Positions 22,601 through 33,341 of a stretch of DNA of 64,000 nucleotides are shown piece after piece (the stretch's first letter is position 1; every line of letters starts with the position of its first letter). The translations under genes were made by a program, and so were the position numbers. The DNA is from Pseudomicrostroma phylloplanum. Taxonomy: Eukaryota; Basidiomycota; Exobasidiomycetes; Microstromatales. The stretch covers positions 391,604 through 455,603 of the forward strand of contig BCHS01000016.1 in NCBI GenBank assembly GCA_039545275.1, written 5' to 3'. Under the pieces are notes generated by a model. That model saw nothing but the letters and a program-made list of their open reading frames with translations. It did no database searches and had not been told where the DNA came from.

Positions 22601-25600
22601 CATGTCCAGCGCCCGAGCCTAGGTTGGCGAGGTCCTCCCGACCCATCAGACGGTATGCCACTGGTGATAAGCCTGCAGGCGGATGGCGGGAGATTGTGCG
22701 TAGCTTATGACGAAGTACGGCAGTGACGCTCCACGGCAAATTGCTCAGGTCTTTGCAAATGTGATCGAGCCAAGCGCTTGTCCCTCTGCCGTCTTGTGAG
22801 CTCAAAGTTGATGTGGTCAGCGCATCGAACAGCTTCGCGATGCGTGGCAAGAGGCGTGCAGATAATGATGGGCGGCTCTCGTCTGGCCAGAAGGACTGCA
22901 GAAAGGCTTGTTTGGATTCAAAGCGCCCCGAGACGGCTGCCAAGGCCGAGTCGAAGACATCCTTGGGTCGGTAGGAGGATATGACAGTCTGGCTTAGCTG
23001 ATGACGTGTCTTCCCAAGGGTCCCAGGTGCAATGAAGCGTCCCCAATAATCGGCCAGCAATGTCGCTCCGTGACAGACGGCAAGATGAAAGATTAGGGTG
23101 CCCAGCTGATCACTCGCAATGGGCGGCAAGGCAACGTCGAGACGTAAGTCCTGTGCTACGGCATTGAGGGTGGACAAGAGAGAAGAGATCCGACTTGGTG
23201 GGCCTTCGCACTTGGACTGGACGATGAGAGCGACTATAGCTGAGGGAGGTATGGCGACACTCGCTTCGTCTTCCTGGACCAATAGACTCATCCACGCCGA
23301 TGCCTGATGCCCTGGGCCGAGATTGTCCAGATCTTTCTGTAAGAACAGCCCTGAGAGAACATCCCATTCTGACCCCTCTGTGCTACTCAGCATATGTGAG
23401 ACCCACTCTTGACGGTAGGAGAGACCGTTCTCTACTGCAACCTCGAGAGCCGTGAGTACAGCTTGGACAGTGGCGTATACGGGCGCAAAGGCGAGCTCGG
23501 CCTGAGAGGTCTGACCGCCTTCGCAGAGAAGAGAGACTACGTCGCCCCGTGATGAGTCGCCAAGCAAGTGAAGTACTCGAGGTCGTTGAGCAGACTGTTC
23601 GGGGGTCCAGTGCCTAATCCGACAGGTCGACTCGTCGAAGAAAAGCGGTATCGGCTTGAGAGAGTCGCTCGAGCCTACTCGAAGCTGAAGGTGGCCTTCG
23701 CCGTCTACTGTGAGCATGTCTTTCTGCTGAGCTCCAGTAGCAGCAATAGAGATCGCTCTCGAAGACGCTGCAGACACTGAGCCTCTTGGTCGCGTGCACT
23801 TGAGGTAAGAGACATCGTCTGCAGCTATGAGCTCGATTTGCCTACAGAGCAGTTGCTTCGAGGTACTTATGTAAACCAGAACGGATGCATCTTCTTCAGG
23901 GGATGAGATGAACACACTGGCGTCGGAAGACTGGGCCATGGGAACATCAGCGATGACTGCAAGGAGTTGCAAGGCTGGTCTTCTAGCGAAGGCGTCGTCA
24001 AGGCCGGCATCATCATCAAAGGGTGACGCTTTGGCTTCTGGATGGCGCTCTGTATCAGGATCTTCAGACAGCAGAGGTTTTGCGCTAGTGATCCCATAGA
24101 TGCAGTTGTGGTCGCCTTCATCTTCCAGAGGAGCGCTTTTCGATGACCTTCGTCTGGAGATCGAGCTACTCGTAACGCGGGTGTGGGTTCGCGGAATGTA
24201 CGGCGTGCGGGCCATCTGGCTGTTTCGCTTTTGCTTGACGATACTTCCCGACGTGCGCCGACTGTCGCCAATTTTGCTGCTCTCTGCAGCCGCTACCGAG
24301 CCTTTGCTGGTCCTTCGTGCCAGTCCCTCCACGATCTGGCCCATTTCCTCAGCTTCAGCTGCCTCGTCCACCCGATCTGATTGTACTGGTACGGACGTCA
24401 AAGGGCCGGCTGCCGCACTGTTACCGTTGGCAGGACCGGTGAAGGACTCGTCGATTCGAGCCATGTTGATGTTGCTTTTGTCAGCGGTAGAAGGGAACTT
24501 AGAGCTCCTGCGGCGAGTCATGGGAGTCTGCCGTACGGGCCCTTGCTCTCGTGCAGGCGTGGATGTACTGGAGAGCCTGGTGGAGCGACGCGGCAGGGTA
24601 CCTGCAGGACCTCTGCTAGACCAGCTGTCAAGTCGCAACAGACACGGCCTTCCATTGCTTGCTGCGCGGCTCACTTCGAGACCAGACTCTTGAGCATCCC
24701 TCTGCTCAGATTCCTCAGCTAGTATCTGCGGCGTGAGGGAACCTTTCCACTGCTCACACGCAGCTGAAAAGGCGTATACCCGGAGCTTGCTCGTTCTAGG
24801 GTCGGAAGTAACGATGATCGAATACCGGTGCTTCTTCAGCGTTCTGGGTTTGGCTGGAGCGGACGAGGCGAAGATGACGTGCTCATCGACATTGCCAAAG
24901 TCTTGCGTTGCGCCATAAGCTGCGACTGAGCCGTCTCTGTTCCACAAGAGCTTCTCGACCAGTGCGATAGGCAATACTTGTGAGAAGTGGTGCTCGAGAT
25001 AGAAGAGGGTTGGAAGAGAAGCTTCAGGTGGTCTACTACTCTCTGATGCCGCTTCATTGCGGAGACGTCGCGAGTCTTCTTGTTCCACTGTACGCTGAAA
25101 CACTACCCCCAGCAAAGTAGGGACAGCCCGTTGTAATCTGAAACCTTTGGGAAGAGCGTATTCCTCGCCCAGGCGCGGATAGTACACGATGATTGCAGAC
25201 TGCAACACGACGACCAGCGCACGCTCAATTCCTTGCCGCCGAGGGGGGAAGCGACGGGCATCTTCTGCGGGTCCTCCATTGAGCTCTGCGACGAAGGCCC
25301 GCTGTGAAGGACTGAATAGCTGGTGAGAGTCATCGGAGCTCTGTCGCCTGCGAGGATAGCCTTCTGCGGAGACTGAAGTCGTGGTGGAAGCCAGTCTGGG
25401 TCCATACCTGTCAAGCCATGACCAGCAAGCATGCACGACGGCTTCTTGATAAGAGTAGCTTCTGATGACCTGGCAACCTCTGCTCCATACCAGTCTCTTG
25501 CCCTGCCAAGCCAATTCCGTAGGCCCTTCGGCTTCCTGTGTGACTGTTCTGCCCGGTCTGACCTCGTCGTACGAGTCGGCTGGGCGTGCAAGGGTGGATC

Positions 25601-25808
25601 GTAGGTGCTTGAGGATAGCCGACTCGGTCGAGGAGCCTCCAGCGAGGTGGTTGAGCAGGTCGTTCTCATCGTCTTCGTCGTCGTCGTCATTGTCTTGGCC
25701 AACGCGTGAGACTGCAGCGGCAGAGGCCAGGGCAGCGAGATGATAGGAGGGAGAGTATTGCGTCGAAGGCCCTGAAGCGGCTTGCATACGCTCTACGTCG
25801 TCCGCCAT
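19692..25808 (-). CDS. APC1: Anaphase-promoting complex subunit 1
   Basis: One uninterrupted exon of 2038 residues, taken from MADDVERMQAAS; the frame is open a little further upstream but without a better start. APC1 is the largest scaffold of the APC/C ubiquitin ligase that drives mitotic exit. The N-terminal half fits the seven-bladed propeller region with Ser-rich loops. The C-terminal half has the proteasome/cyclosome (PC) repeats: LLGLGLAGRFATIGQ, LTSIGLLLGLSATFVAQGD, LLGTGLLFLGADVSHIA, LSAALGLGLVMLGRGR and ATHMALGVLFLGGGRFTLG. The stretch ending in AYRHMWMLAVEPR is also typical of APC1. An acidic patch (DNDDDDEDDEND) sits near the N-terminus. A 6.1 kb intronless gene is unusual here, as most neighbours have introns. 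It converges with GH128 (112 bases) and diverges from VPS26. Confidence 0.96.
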   Translation of the reverse strand: MADDVERMQAASGPSTQYSPSYHLAALASAAAVSRVGQDNDDDDEDDENDLLNHLAGGSSTESAILKHLRSTLARPADSYDEVRPGRTVTQEAEGPTELAWQGKRLVWSRGCQVIRSYSYQEAVVHACWSWLDRYGPRLASTTTSVSAEGYPRRRQSSDDSHQLFSPSQRAFVAELNGGPAEDARRFPPRRQGIERALVVVLQSAIIVYYPRLGEEYALPKGFRLQRAVPTLLGVVFQRTVEQEDSRRLRNEAASESSRPPEASLPTLFYLEHHFSQVLPIALVEKLLWNRDGSVAAYGATQDFGNVDEHVIFASSAPAKPRTLKKHRYSIIVTSDPRTSKLRVYAFSAACEQWKGSLTPQILAEESEQRDAQESGLEVSRAASNGRPCLLRLDSWSSRGPAGTLPRRSTRLSSTSTPAREQGPVRQTPMTRRRSSKFPSTADKSNINMARIDESFTGPANGNSAAAGPLTSVPVQSDRVDEAAEAEEMGQIVEGLARRTSKGSVAAAESSKIGDSRRTSGSIVKQKRNSQMARTPYIPRTHTRVTSSSISRRRSSKSAPLEDEGDHNCIYGITSAKPLLSEDPDTERHPEAKASPFDDDAGLDDAFARRPALQLLAVIADVPMAQSSDASVFISSPEEDASVLVYISTSKQLLCRQIELIAADDVSYLKCTRPRGSVSAASSRAISIAATGAQQKDMLTVDGEGHLQLRVGSSDSLKPIPLFFDESTCRIRHWTPEQSAQRPRVLHLLGDSSRGDVVSLLCEGGQTSQAELAFAPVYATVQAVLTALEVAVENGLSYRQEWVSHMLSSTEGSEWDVLSGLFLQKDLDNLGPGHQASAWMSLLVQEDEASVAIPPSAIVALIVQSKCEGPPSRISSLLSTLNAVAQDLRLDVALPPIASDQLGTLIFHLAVCHGATLLADYWGRFIAPGTLGKTRHQLSQTVISSYRPKDVFDSALAAVSGRFESKQAFLQSFWPDESRPSLSARLLPRIAKLFDALTTSTLSSQDGRGTSAWLDHICKDLSNLPWSVTAVLRHKLRTISRHPPAGLSPVAYRLMGREDLANLGSGAGHEQRVHYAAESLRSLPTAVKLDPLSAMIFPADRRLQDVAEMLVTSRPTVIRAPVRADKTDAENRESGSIRLSNVAERIKATQVGRGMFLLLTKRFDATQKWFTPRINLRIHLKPVQSYGFAEPRNDSPELEWPDFHNGAASALEMVVDQGKVDSTWYFSQSQGERSARHAGLLLGLGLAGRFATIGQVHTYRYLGDRHNLTSIGLLLGLSATFVAQGDPDVRALLACHVKAFLPPQSANLAHSTLVQSAALLGTGLLFLGADVSHIAEALCDQIGAQVIETTDAQTFCREAYSLSAALGLGLVMLGRGRRQGMKAARDRRILSKLEQLIVGPVEELFGETTGDPTWRVDLRITASPAAVAYALLFLRSNDEVAANKIPLPTSPAELDKHRPDVLLVHSLARNLIMWNAMTPSHTWLQSVVPQFLRRTKKQTKASWHTLALINIETGALFALSLKYAGSADEATKKLLLEKHHEWTRIAKSLAKSDYEDRILQAAAQASAAVAATGLSIVLAGTGDVDVLKLLRINHGFSPAHEPYGHHMATHMALGVLFLGGGRFTLGNSDAAVAALLIAFYPRMPTKATDNRAHLQAYRHMWMLAVEPRLVTTRDVDSGEVAQVPITITGRDGSTYQATTPHQLPHLDRIKAILIDSDRYWSSQIVLDEASDQSAILRKARAFSVKRKAGYLSHAADAKGQRSIMNASLAKESDEVGVEVAGVFTPPTTVLSQMAEGSAISRELARLLRLLPHQKDAAELSKYLPEALMACLQRGHQNDLPLYLSLYQCYNAVSLGYVQPADLQDCLWLARFASHAAFTKASGEDVAGEVLPKSLLVTARHSLQRLAHTSMQQDEVRARLLSYLCSPEDVSLYAACSQDLALLQEVNNALCILSPLPPGELRELLRLMRAMFGPLVQNGQGLPTVVAGGVDEAEAAFEAVRSVGQRAVGEMLQKRYGSWVRDAEWAEVDEVLLRLVILA

Positions 25809-26431
25809 CTCGCAGCGACAAGGCCGCAGATGTGTGGGGTTGAGTATGATGTCCAGGTGTTGGCGGGTTGCAAAGGAAAGGAAGAAGTGACACACGGAAT
25901 GCACGGATGTGTGCACCTCGCGTCTGCAGGCGCACACGGAACTGGCAAACAGGCTTCCCAGGGCGGCCACGCGAGGCGAGCATGACCGCCTCTCTGCCTC
26001 GTACACATCGCCAGAACCACGACGAGATCAGACATGGGAAGGCTATTCGGAAGCAGAATGTTGAAGCATCATGTAACATTGTCAACCATCCAAATGGTCG
26101 CCATGCTTTGCGAGTGTGGTCCTCGTATGGCGTTTACGTTGGGTGGCCCTGGCTGCTGCTGTGTGCGGTGGAGGGCGGGGGCCAGGCAGGGCGAGGCGCG
26201 CACCGGCCCACCGAGGTGTTGGTCGGGAGCGCCATCCCACCCTGGATACCATCACTCCTGCCACTCCACTCCTTCCAGCTGTGATCACCACGACGTTGCC
26301 TTCTGACCATCCCTCACCCCTAGCACCTGTATTCTAACAACTCCCTTCTATACCCACTGAGCCTCGCCCCTGTCGGCGCCTCCTCCACCTCGTCTTCCCT
26401 CGGGGCTGTAGTTCCCCACACATCCTACGAG
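25809..26431. promoter_or_regulatory. Divergent region APC1 / VPS26
   Basis: 623 bases between the two start codons. No supported ORF or RNA gene. Overlapping short ORFs on both strands are GC-driven. It must contain both promoters. Confidence 0.4.
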
Positions 26432-27784
26432 ATGGCCTCCTGGCTATCCCCACTGCTCACCTCGTCCCTGGATGTAGACGTCCGCCTCCTGGATGGCACG
26501 GTGCCAGCGGACCAGAACAGGAAGCAGATTGAGGTCAAGGTGGACAAGGACAGGAGAGAGATGTGCACAGTCTACTTCGATGGAGAGACTGTACAGGGCG
26601 AAGTGGTGATTAGGAGCAGGGACGGCAAAAAGTGGGCTCACGATGGACTCAGGATCGAGTTCGTGGGCAGCATCGGTGAGTAGGCGCTTGAGAACGTTCG
26701 ACCTTGTACGGGACCATGTCTTTGCTCAACCCGATGAGATGCTCCTGCCACCCTCACAGAGCTCTTCTACGATCGCAATCACCACCACCCATTCCTGTCC
26801 CTCTCTCGGTCCCTAGCACCAGCAACACCCTCCAATGCCCCCTCTCTGGTCATCCCCTTCTCTTTCCCAAACGTAGAAAAGCCATATGAGTCCTACCACG
26901 GCATCAATGTGCGCCTACGGTACTTCCTCAGGGTGACCCTAAATCGGAGAATGGCAAGCGGAGGGGATATCCTAAAGGAAAAGGAGCTCTTTGTTCAGAG
27001 TTATCGAATCGCACCAGAGGCAAACAATGCAATCAAGATGGAAGTAGGAATTGAAGACTGTCTGCACATCGAGTTCGAATACAATAAGAGCAAGTGAGTC
27101 ATGGCAAATTTCTCTGTGGGAGGCTGCTGAGAAGCGATACTCACTTTCCCTTTCCCTCTACTCTATCTACTCTGCCTTCAGATACCATCTCAAGGATGTC
27201 ATCGTTGGCAAAATCTACTTTCTGCTGGTCAGAATCAAGGTCAAGCACATGGAGCTTAGCATCATCAGGAGGGAGACGACGGGTAGCCGTGAGTAGCGCC
27301 AAAGGCCGGCAGGGAAGAGTGAGGGCGATGCCTCTGTCTATGCGGGATACCTTGTGACTGAAGCCACCGCTCTCCCTCGTCTTTGCTCTTCTCAGCGCCG
27401 AATCAGTACAACGAGAGCGAGACGATTACGAAATTCGAGATCATGGACGGAGCTCCAGTGAGAGGTGAGTCATCAAAAGGCCAAGCAAAGCTTCGTGGGC
27501 TTGTCCTGACGTCTCGCCCACATGATTCCATCTAGGCGAGACCATCCCAATCCGGCTATTCTTGGGTGGCTTTGACCTCACTCCGACATTCAGAGACGTC
27601 GCCAAGAGATTCTCCACGCGGTACTATCTCAACCTGGTTCTCATCGATGAGGAGAACCGCAGATACTTCAAGCAGCAGGAGATCACCGTCTAGTGAGTAG
27701 CCTCTCAGGCCGGAGATCAAAGCATAGAGTCGCTAACTCGTGTCTCTGCTGCCCCTCTTTCTTAGCCGGATACCCGAGAACTGA
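26432..27784 (+). CDS. VPS26: Retromer subunit Vps26
   Basis: Model: join(26432..26675, 26760..27093, 27182..27288, 27396..27464, 27536..27692, 27766..27784), 309 residues, the normal family length. Vps26 is the arrestin-fold subunit of the retromer cargo-recognition trimer (Vps26-Vps29-Vps35) on endosomes. Hallmarks: YFDGETVQGEVVIR, ELFYDR, VEKPYESYHGINVRLRYFLR, YHLKDVIVGKIYFLLVRIK, MELSIIRRETTGS, NQYNESETITKFEIMDGAPV and GETIPIRLFLGGFDLTPT. The middle loop after ELFYDR (HHHPFLSLSRSL and an Ala/Pro/Ser part) is a little different from most homologues. Six exons, all GT-AG with matching phase; the last codes only six and a third codons (ending RIPEN). It converges with LSM7, 247 bases between stops. 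Confidence 0.96.
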
Positions 27785-28031
27785 GGCGAGAGGTTCCACC
27801 GGTCTATAGCTATCCTATCCTGTCGCTTGACGGCTTGACCGTCCAGCAGCCTACCGCTTGTCATTGTCACTCTCGCTACTCACTTATAACGAGAGATTTC
27901 TTTACACTTGTCTGCTCGAAGTGACCTGATAGGTGGCTACGAGGCCTGATGGCGCTAGAAGTTCTGCTGTGTAATGGCTGTTGTATTGTCTGTCCATCCG
28001 TGCCTCTGCACCCTTCCCGCTGATCCTTGCC

Positions 28032-28709
28032 TCACTCTGCGCTTGCGAACGGACTGCAAAGGCAAGAATGAGATGTCAGGGGGAAGACGTCAGCGTCCAT
28101 CTCCATGCTAAGGCTACTCCCTTCCTCCGCCCGGTCTGCCATATCTGTACTCACTTTGCAATCTGCTCAAATCCATCTGCTGGGTTGATGATGGTCACTG
28201 CCGTCCCCCTCAACACGGCCAGCCCCAGTTGCCTCGTCTTTTGCTCGGAGCCTGACCCATCCGAGGGGAGATACTCTGTCACTTCGTCCATGACTAGATT
28301 CATCAGCTGGTCGTAGCCCTTCAGTACGCCTTGCACTGCGATGATGGAAGGGGCAGAAGGGACGAGCATGGTTCAGCAGGACGGTACGAGGACGGAGCAG
28401 CGCTCCTTGCCGGACTGCGAGCGCTCTACCATGGCCGCCGCCGCCGCCGCTGCACTCACCTTCCCGTCCACCCTGAAACTTGACCCGGATCTTCTTATCA
28501 ACAAACTTGGCCAAGTCGAGGATCACCTCCTTCTTTCTCTCCTGCTGTTGTCCACCACCTGATGCTCCGCCTCCCCTGCCTCCTGCTCCACCGCCGCCGC
28601 CGCCTCTGCCACCTCCGCGAGCATTCGAGTGGTTCCCTCTGCCGCCTCCGCCTCCGCCTCCCCGCGGTGCGCCTCGCGAGGACCCGCCGCGTCCTCCACG
28701 TTCTGACAT
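28032..28709 (-). CDS. LSM7: U6 snRNA-associated Sm-like protein Lsm7 with Gly/Arg-rich extension
   Basis: Model: complement(join(28032..28053, 28155..28335, 28460..28709)), 150 residues. Lsm7 is a subunit of the Lsm1-7 ring (mRNA decapping, cytoplasm) and the Lsm2-8 ring (U6 snRNA, nucleus). The Sm1 motif is split by intron 1: ILDLAKFVDKKIRVKFQGGRE joins VQGVLKGYDQLMNLVMDE (shown in parts). Sm2 is RQLGLAVLRGTAVTIINP. Intron 2 leads to a tiny last exon that restores the family's NPF-type tail (EQIANPFASAE). The first ~55 residues are an RGG/Gly-rich extension (SRGAPRGGGGGGGRG and similar) not found in the compact yeast protein; it may add RNA binding or phase-separation behaviour. Start chosen because it is the only in-frame ATG before the Sm fold. 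Confidence 0.93.
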
Positions 28710-30056
28710 GCTATTATGTGGGAGAGGAGACGAGTGAAGGAGAGGTATAGCGCCGATTCTGCAGATGAAGCTTGCTGATGTCTGTATAGCTTTGAGGGTG
28801 ATGGAATGCGAGATGTATCAGAAGGACTGGAGGGAGTAGCCCTACTCTACCGAGTGGTCCAGTCCAGTCCGATCTCACATCGGAAAGGAAGCAAGGCAGG
28901 AGACGAGGAGCCAAGCCAAGGCAGACGCGCGCGCACACACCAAGCCTCAAGGCGCTCGTCCCACACACGGAAGTGACTTCAGGTGATGTCTACAGAGAGA
29001 CACAGACAAGGCGATTGCGAAAGCTGACATGTCATCGACCAGCGCTGCAGTCGCATTCGAACCGCAGTTTTCTCCTGTCACATACAGTTCTGACCGCCAT
29101 CCACTTGTGTGCTTGCTTCCCCATGCGTGGGCAACGCAGTCCTTCGGCGGCTTGTTCGGCGTCGGCGGAGCGAGAGCTGCGCATGGGGCCACGGCTGAGC
29201 TTCACCCACAGCTCCTGAGGCTGCGACGGGACGCTTCTCGAGCATATATCCTGACGACTTCTGTCTTTTGATGTCTCTCTCATGGACACCTGCGCCGACA
29301 TTCAGCGGACAGGTGACCCATCGACTCCCCGTTATGTTCTCGCTCTCGACGAGTCGAGGGAGACCGACTTGAGCCAACTCTTTGCTCAAGGCACAGTCTT
29401 TTCGAAAGCCTACTCGGCGCAAGCCCGAAGCTCGTATACAGCCCAGATTTCACATCTTTTCTCGCAACCCGACCTTCGGTGGGTAGTAATACCGTGCACG
29501 CAGCGACTGATGCGAAGGGGGTCGTTCAGAGGGAGCTGGATTCGCCGCTGCCTCGTCCTCAATTTGGTCCTCGCATGATAATACCAAGGCAGGCGACTGG
29601 GTCGCAGGCTCCTTGATGAGAATCCAGTGCGATCGCAAAGAAGGGCTGCAGGAGAACCTTCGAAGACAATTCGTGCCTTCGTCATAAAGCGTTGCTCACC
29701 TCCAGCATGGTGAGCTACAGTATATGTCACCAACGCTGGCCGTCTGGTGAACAGAACCTGTGAGGTGAGAGGCCCAAGGCACTGAGGGACTCGCTCTCTT
29801 ATGCTCTCGCTGTCGCCCTGGGCTTAGTCAAAATGTAAGGGGCTGCTCGCCAGGGGTGAAAGTTGAATGAGGTCTCAGTGACCTGCGAGACATTGAACAA
29901 GGCAGACGTCGTGGTTGTCCCGCAGCGCTACCTCCGTGCCGTTCGTTTTCGAGCCCCGACTGCACTCACACTTCACTCCCGGCCCCTCGAGCCTTGCCAC
30001 GCTGTAGTCCCCGCACTTCACGAGGCTCGTATCCCTACGATCCCTCGCTCGCTGCC
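28710..30056. other. Intergenic region between LSM7 and kinase 1
   Basis: About 1.35 kb with no supported gene. A plus-strand ORF at 29282-29578 has a start codon but no family feature, unusual composition and no splice partner. The stretch just upstream of 30057 should hold the kinase 1 promoter and 5' UTR. Confidence 0.4.
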
Positions 30057-32687
30057 ATGGCTTCGACTTCGGCCGATCCTGCTGCCAACTCAGACCTTGA
30101 GTCTCCCTCATCATCTCGCCCGTGTCCGGCTGTGCAGTACCCTCCGCACGTAGATGAGGTTCTCTCCGCCAGCGAGCCACTCGTCTTCGCAATCGAATGG
30201 GACGGCATCGACGGAGAGATCATCGAAGGGGATGGCTTTTCAGAAGCTGCCGCCAACTGGCCCGTCCCTGCCGCTAGCTCTAGCTTTGGATCTCCATCTG
30301 CTTACAATGCCCATGGAGCTCACTTGTCAGCGATGGTCTTCCCGCCCAACTCACCAATGAAGAACGTTGAGAAAGAGATGTACGAGAATAGCACTGTAGG
30401 GGTGGACAAAGTTAAAGCACGGATCCGGACGGCACTCCCGACCCGATGGCTGGTACGACACTGCACAGTGACTCCCGAAAAGAAGCGCGATGCTCTGATT
30501 GAGGCGATCATGTCCTCAGCGACAATGAAGTCTGCGATCGACAAAGTCATCAAAACTGCTGCAGCTGGCACGATAGAGTCAACTCTCGCGCCTCTGGTCA
30601 AAGATCTGGGCAACGAGTTTCGCGGGCAGCTCTTGGCACGACGGGGCTTACCGGATAATGGCTATGGTAAACTCGTCTCACGAGGTGACCTGCCAATTGG
30701 CAACGTGAGTCTCAAGGCCGCAGTTCAGTTCTGAGTAGCGCCGCGGTAAAGTTACTCGCATTGGAGGCCTTCGCTTCACCAGCCCGGCCCTACAGATTTC
30801 GAGACGAACCGAGCTGATATCATCGTGCAAGAATGCAACCTCCCTGATGGTTTCGACGCCTACGACTGGACGATGCTCAACTCTTTCATCGAGGTGAAGC
30901 GGTTCAACAAACACGACGGAAAGCAGCCGTTGGCCGTGCAAGGTGTACAACATGCAGTGAGTGAGGCTGCTGAACTGCCTTGTTCGCCTGGTTGCTGACT
31001 ACTTCCATCTACCTCGCTCGCTCAGCGCAAGTTGTTGCAGTACAATGCGCTTACCTCACACACTCACTTTCTGACGTGGTGTGGCTGCATTGCTCGGCTT
31101 TGGTACATAGACTCCGCACACATCGGATGGTCCGAGGCTTTTTCCCTAGCAGATGACCAGGCTAGACTGGCAATCGGAAGGTTTCTGTGTCTCTTAATCT
31201 CAGAAGAGTGCTGTGGCGTGCTGTCCGGAAGATGGAATCCCAGCACGGATCTTCCCGTACACATTGCCGACTCGGAAGAGATTGTGGAATGGCAAGAGGG
31301 TCCCAGCGACATTCACGTGCGTTCGTGGCCCTTCGGCTCTCGCACCGCCATCTGGACGGGCCGAACCCGCGAAATGGTCAAGGATCTGGCAAAAGGTAGA
31401 TATCTCATCTTGAAGTGTTCTTGGCAGCCCGAACACCTCCTCGACCACGAGCTCAGAATGCAACTTTGCATCCAGCACATCGAAGGATCCCCGCGGCCCC
31501 TAGGGCGAGTTATCATTCCCGACCATGTTATTGTAGCTGGATTCAAGATGAAGACCGCACAGCAGTCTCAGACGATCGGTTGGGGTGGAAAGAGTGGCCT
31601 GCACCTATGTGCACTACTGTTTGAACATCGTATCGGTCGACCTGTCGACTCGAAGGTCCGTATGTCCACGTTGTCGAAGCTGTATAGACAGCTGGTCGAT
31701 ACTCTGCTTTCCTATGCCAAAGAAGACCTCCACTATCGGGACCTCAACATGGGCAACATGCTGATCGAGATCGACTCCGAGGACGTTCTTGTGCTTGCGG
31801 ACCACGGTAATATGAGGAAATTGCTCCGACCCAGGGGCACAGAGTTGCAAGGGGAATGGGATGTCGTTCTGGAAAGAGCGGAAGACGACGCCAGATCGGC
31901 GAATCAGCTCTTCCTGGCGACAGGCCATTATCGCGTTCTGCCGCAGCTCAACGTCTTGAAGGCAGCGATGGACTCCCTCCAGGACCAGGAGGCGAAGATT
32001 TTGGCAAGGCCGCCCAGCGCCTGCACGCGATCTCAGATGAGCGAGCTCGCGATGGACAGCCTTCGTGCAATGAGGAGGCAATTGATCCAAATTGTCAAGT
32101 ATAGCCACCGGTATGTGGACGATTTGGAGTCTGCGCAGTATCTGCACATTTTCCAAGTTGCCCAGAGGGAGGATATTAATTCCAAGGCCAAGAACGAGGT
32201 CGCTCGATTTCTCAGCAACATCCTAGAGAAGACAGAGGCCTGGCACGACGAGGGTCTTTGGTTCGATGTAAGTGTCTCTCCAATGCTCACCCAGGGGTCA
32301 AGTCCGTCCGCTGCCTCTGACATCCTGACCTACCGCGTCCCATGATGATAGGTGCTCCTAGGAATGTTTGCCAACCTGCAAGAGTGGCGTGGGGTAATGT
32401 GCTCGCTCCAAAGGGAGATCTTTTCCGCCCAAGTTTCTTGGCGCTCAAGGGTTGACATTTGGTTCAACGCAAACATCGACGAGAAGACTCTCAGAGAACA
32501 TGCAGGTCAAATACTAGAGAGAGGCGACAGTGACAAAGCCAGCGATGCTGTCGTTGCTGCCTTCAACAGCACACGATCTTTGCTGTGGGCAGAGCAATTG
32601 CAGGACATCGAGAGAGATTGCTTCGAAAAATGTGCGGTGCTGCTGAACACAGCAGCTGAGGCTCTTGGGAGGGCAGAAGGGGTTTAG
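30057..32687 (+). CDS. FunK1-like fungal-type protein kinase, copy 1
   Basis: Model: join(30057..30704, 30783..30956, 31026..32267, 32352..32687), 799 residues. FunK1-type kinases are a fungal-specific family, mostly expanded in basidiomycetes, with poorly known substrates. The first ~215 residues are a Ser/Ala/acidic N-terminus. A FunK1 front region follows: FIEVKRFNKHDGKQ, RKLLQYNALTSHTHFLTWCG, RLWYIDSAHIGWSEAF. The kinase core shows YLILKCSW (candidate ATP-site Lys), HELRMQ (candidate helix-C Glu), HYRDLNMGNML (catalytic loop with Asp and Asn) and VLADHGNMRKL in place of DFG. The change to DHG is noteworthy, but Asp is kept. The C-terminus is helical (WAEQLQDIERDCFEKCAVLL). Exon 2 must start at 30783 to keep frame. 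Its paralogue lies at 56.2-59.2 kb on the other strand. Confidence 0.82.
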
Positions 32688-33341
32688 CCAAGAGAAGCTC
32701 ACTGAGAGGAGCGAGAACGGCCAAGAGAATGCTTTGCATGTGCGGCGAGGCAAGCCAGAGGCGTTGCAAGACCAGGAATGCTGATGGTCAACTAGATTAG
32801 CGCTATACCCAATGTACATAATACGCATTCACCGAAGACTTATGTCGAGATCCTTCATGCTGACAGCGTCATCGTCGCCTCTTCACACTGTACATCATGA
32901 GCATCCCCCTCTGAGCATTGCGACGCAGGACCGTACACGTATTGCGGAAAACGTGCGCAACCGGACTTTGTTCCAATGTGTCACTATCTCCGATGGTTGA
33001 AATCTAGTTTACGGCAAGGTCGCGTGTAGTATACTCAATCGGTGGGCCAGGCTTGGCCCAAAGGCTCTATAGCAGCGGTTCGAGATCCTTTGACGCGCCT
33101 CCAGCAAAAGCTTGCCCTCGTGACTTCGCGAGCGTCCTCTCGGATGACCTAACCCGTCGCACTTGCAGCCACGTACGAGCTTATGCGGTTCGCTGTGAAT
33201 ATCGACTCGCTTCGGTGCTTTCTGTCACCAGCTCCAGTCTATGGCAGACACTTCAGCTCGTCAGCACATCGGGATTTCTGTCGCCTTCGTCGACATTGGC
33301 GCCATTGCCTCGCTTGATCATGAGTACATCGCCAGCTACAG
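32688..33341. other. Convergent spacer, kinase 1 / SKI3
   Basis: About 650 bases between two stop codons. No RNA gene or supported ORF. A GGTTCGAGATCC string near 33077 resembles a tRNA B box but has no matching A box or acceptor stem. Confidence 0.4.

Noticed and set aside
23867..25743. Antisense ORFs inside APC1 (for example 24100-24693 and 25103-25702)
   Set aside because: They are shadows of GC-rich coding sequence. The APC1 frame carries clear family repeats.
29282..29578. Plus-strand ORF of 98 residues starting MDTCADIQRTG
   Set aside because: No domain, no neighbours in phase and no conserved-looking composition. Insufficient to call a gene.
33040..33110. tRNA-like B-box string GGTTCGAGATCC
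   Set aside because: It has one extra base relative to GGTTCGANTCC, and I could not form an acceptor stem or find an A box. Similar strings near 29055 and 38557 also fail.
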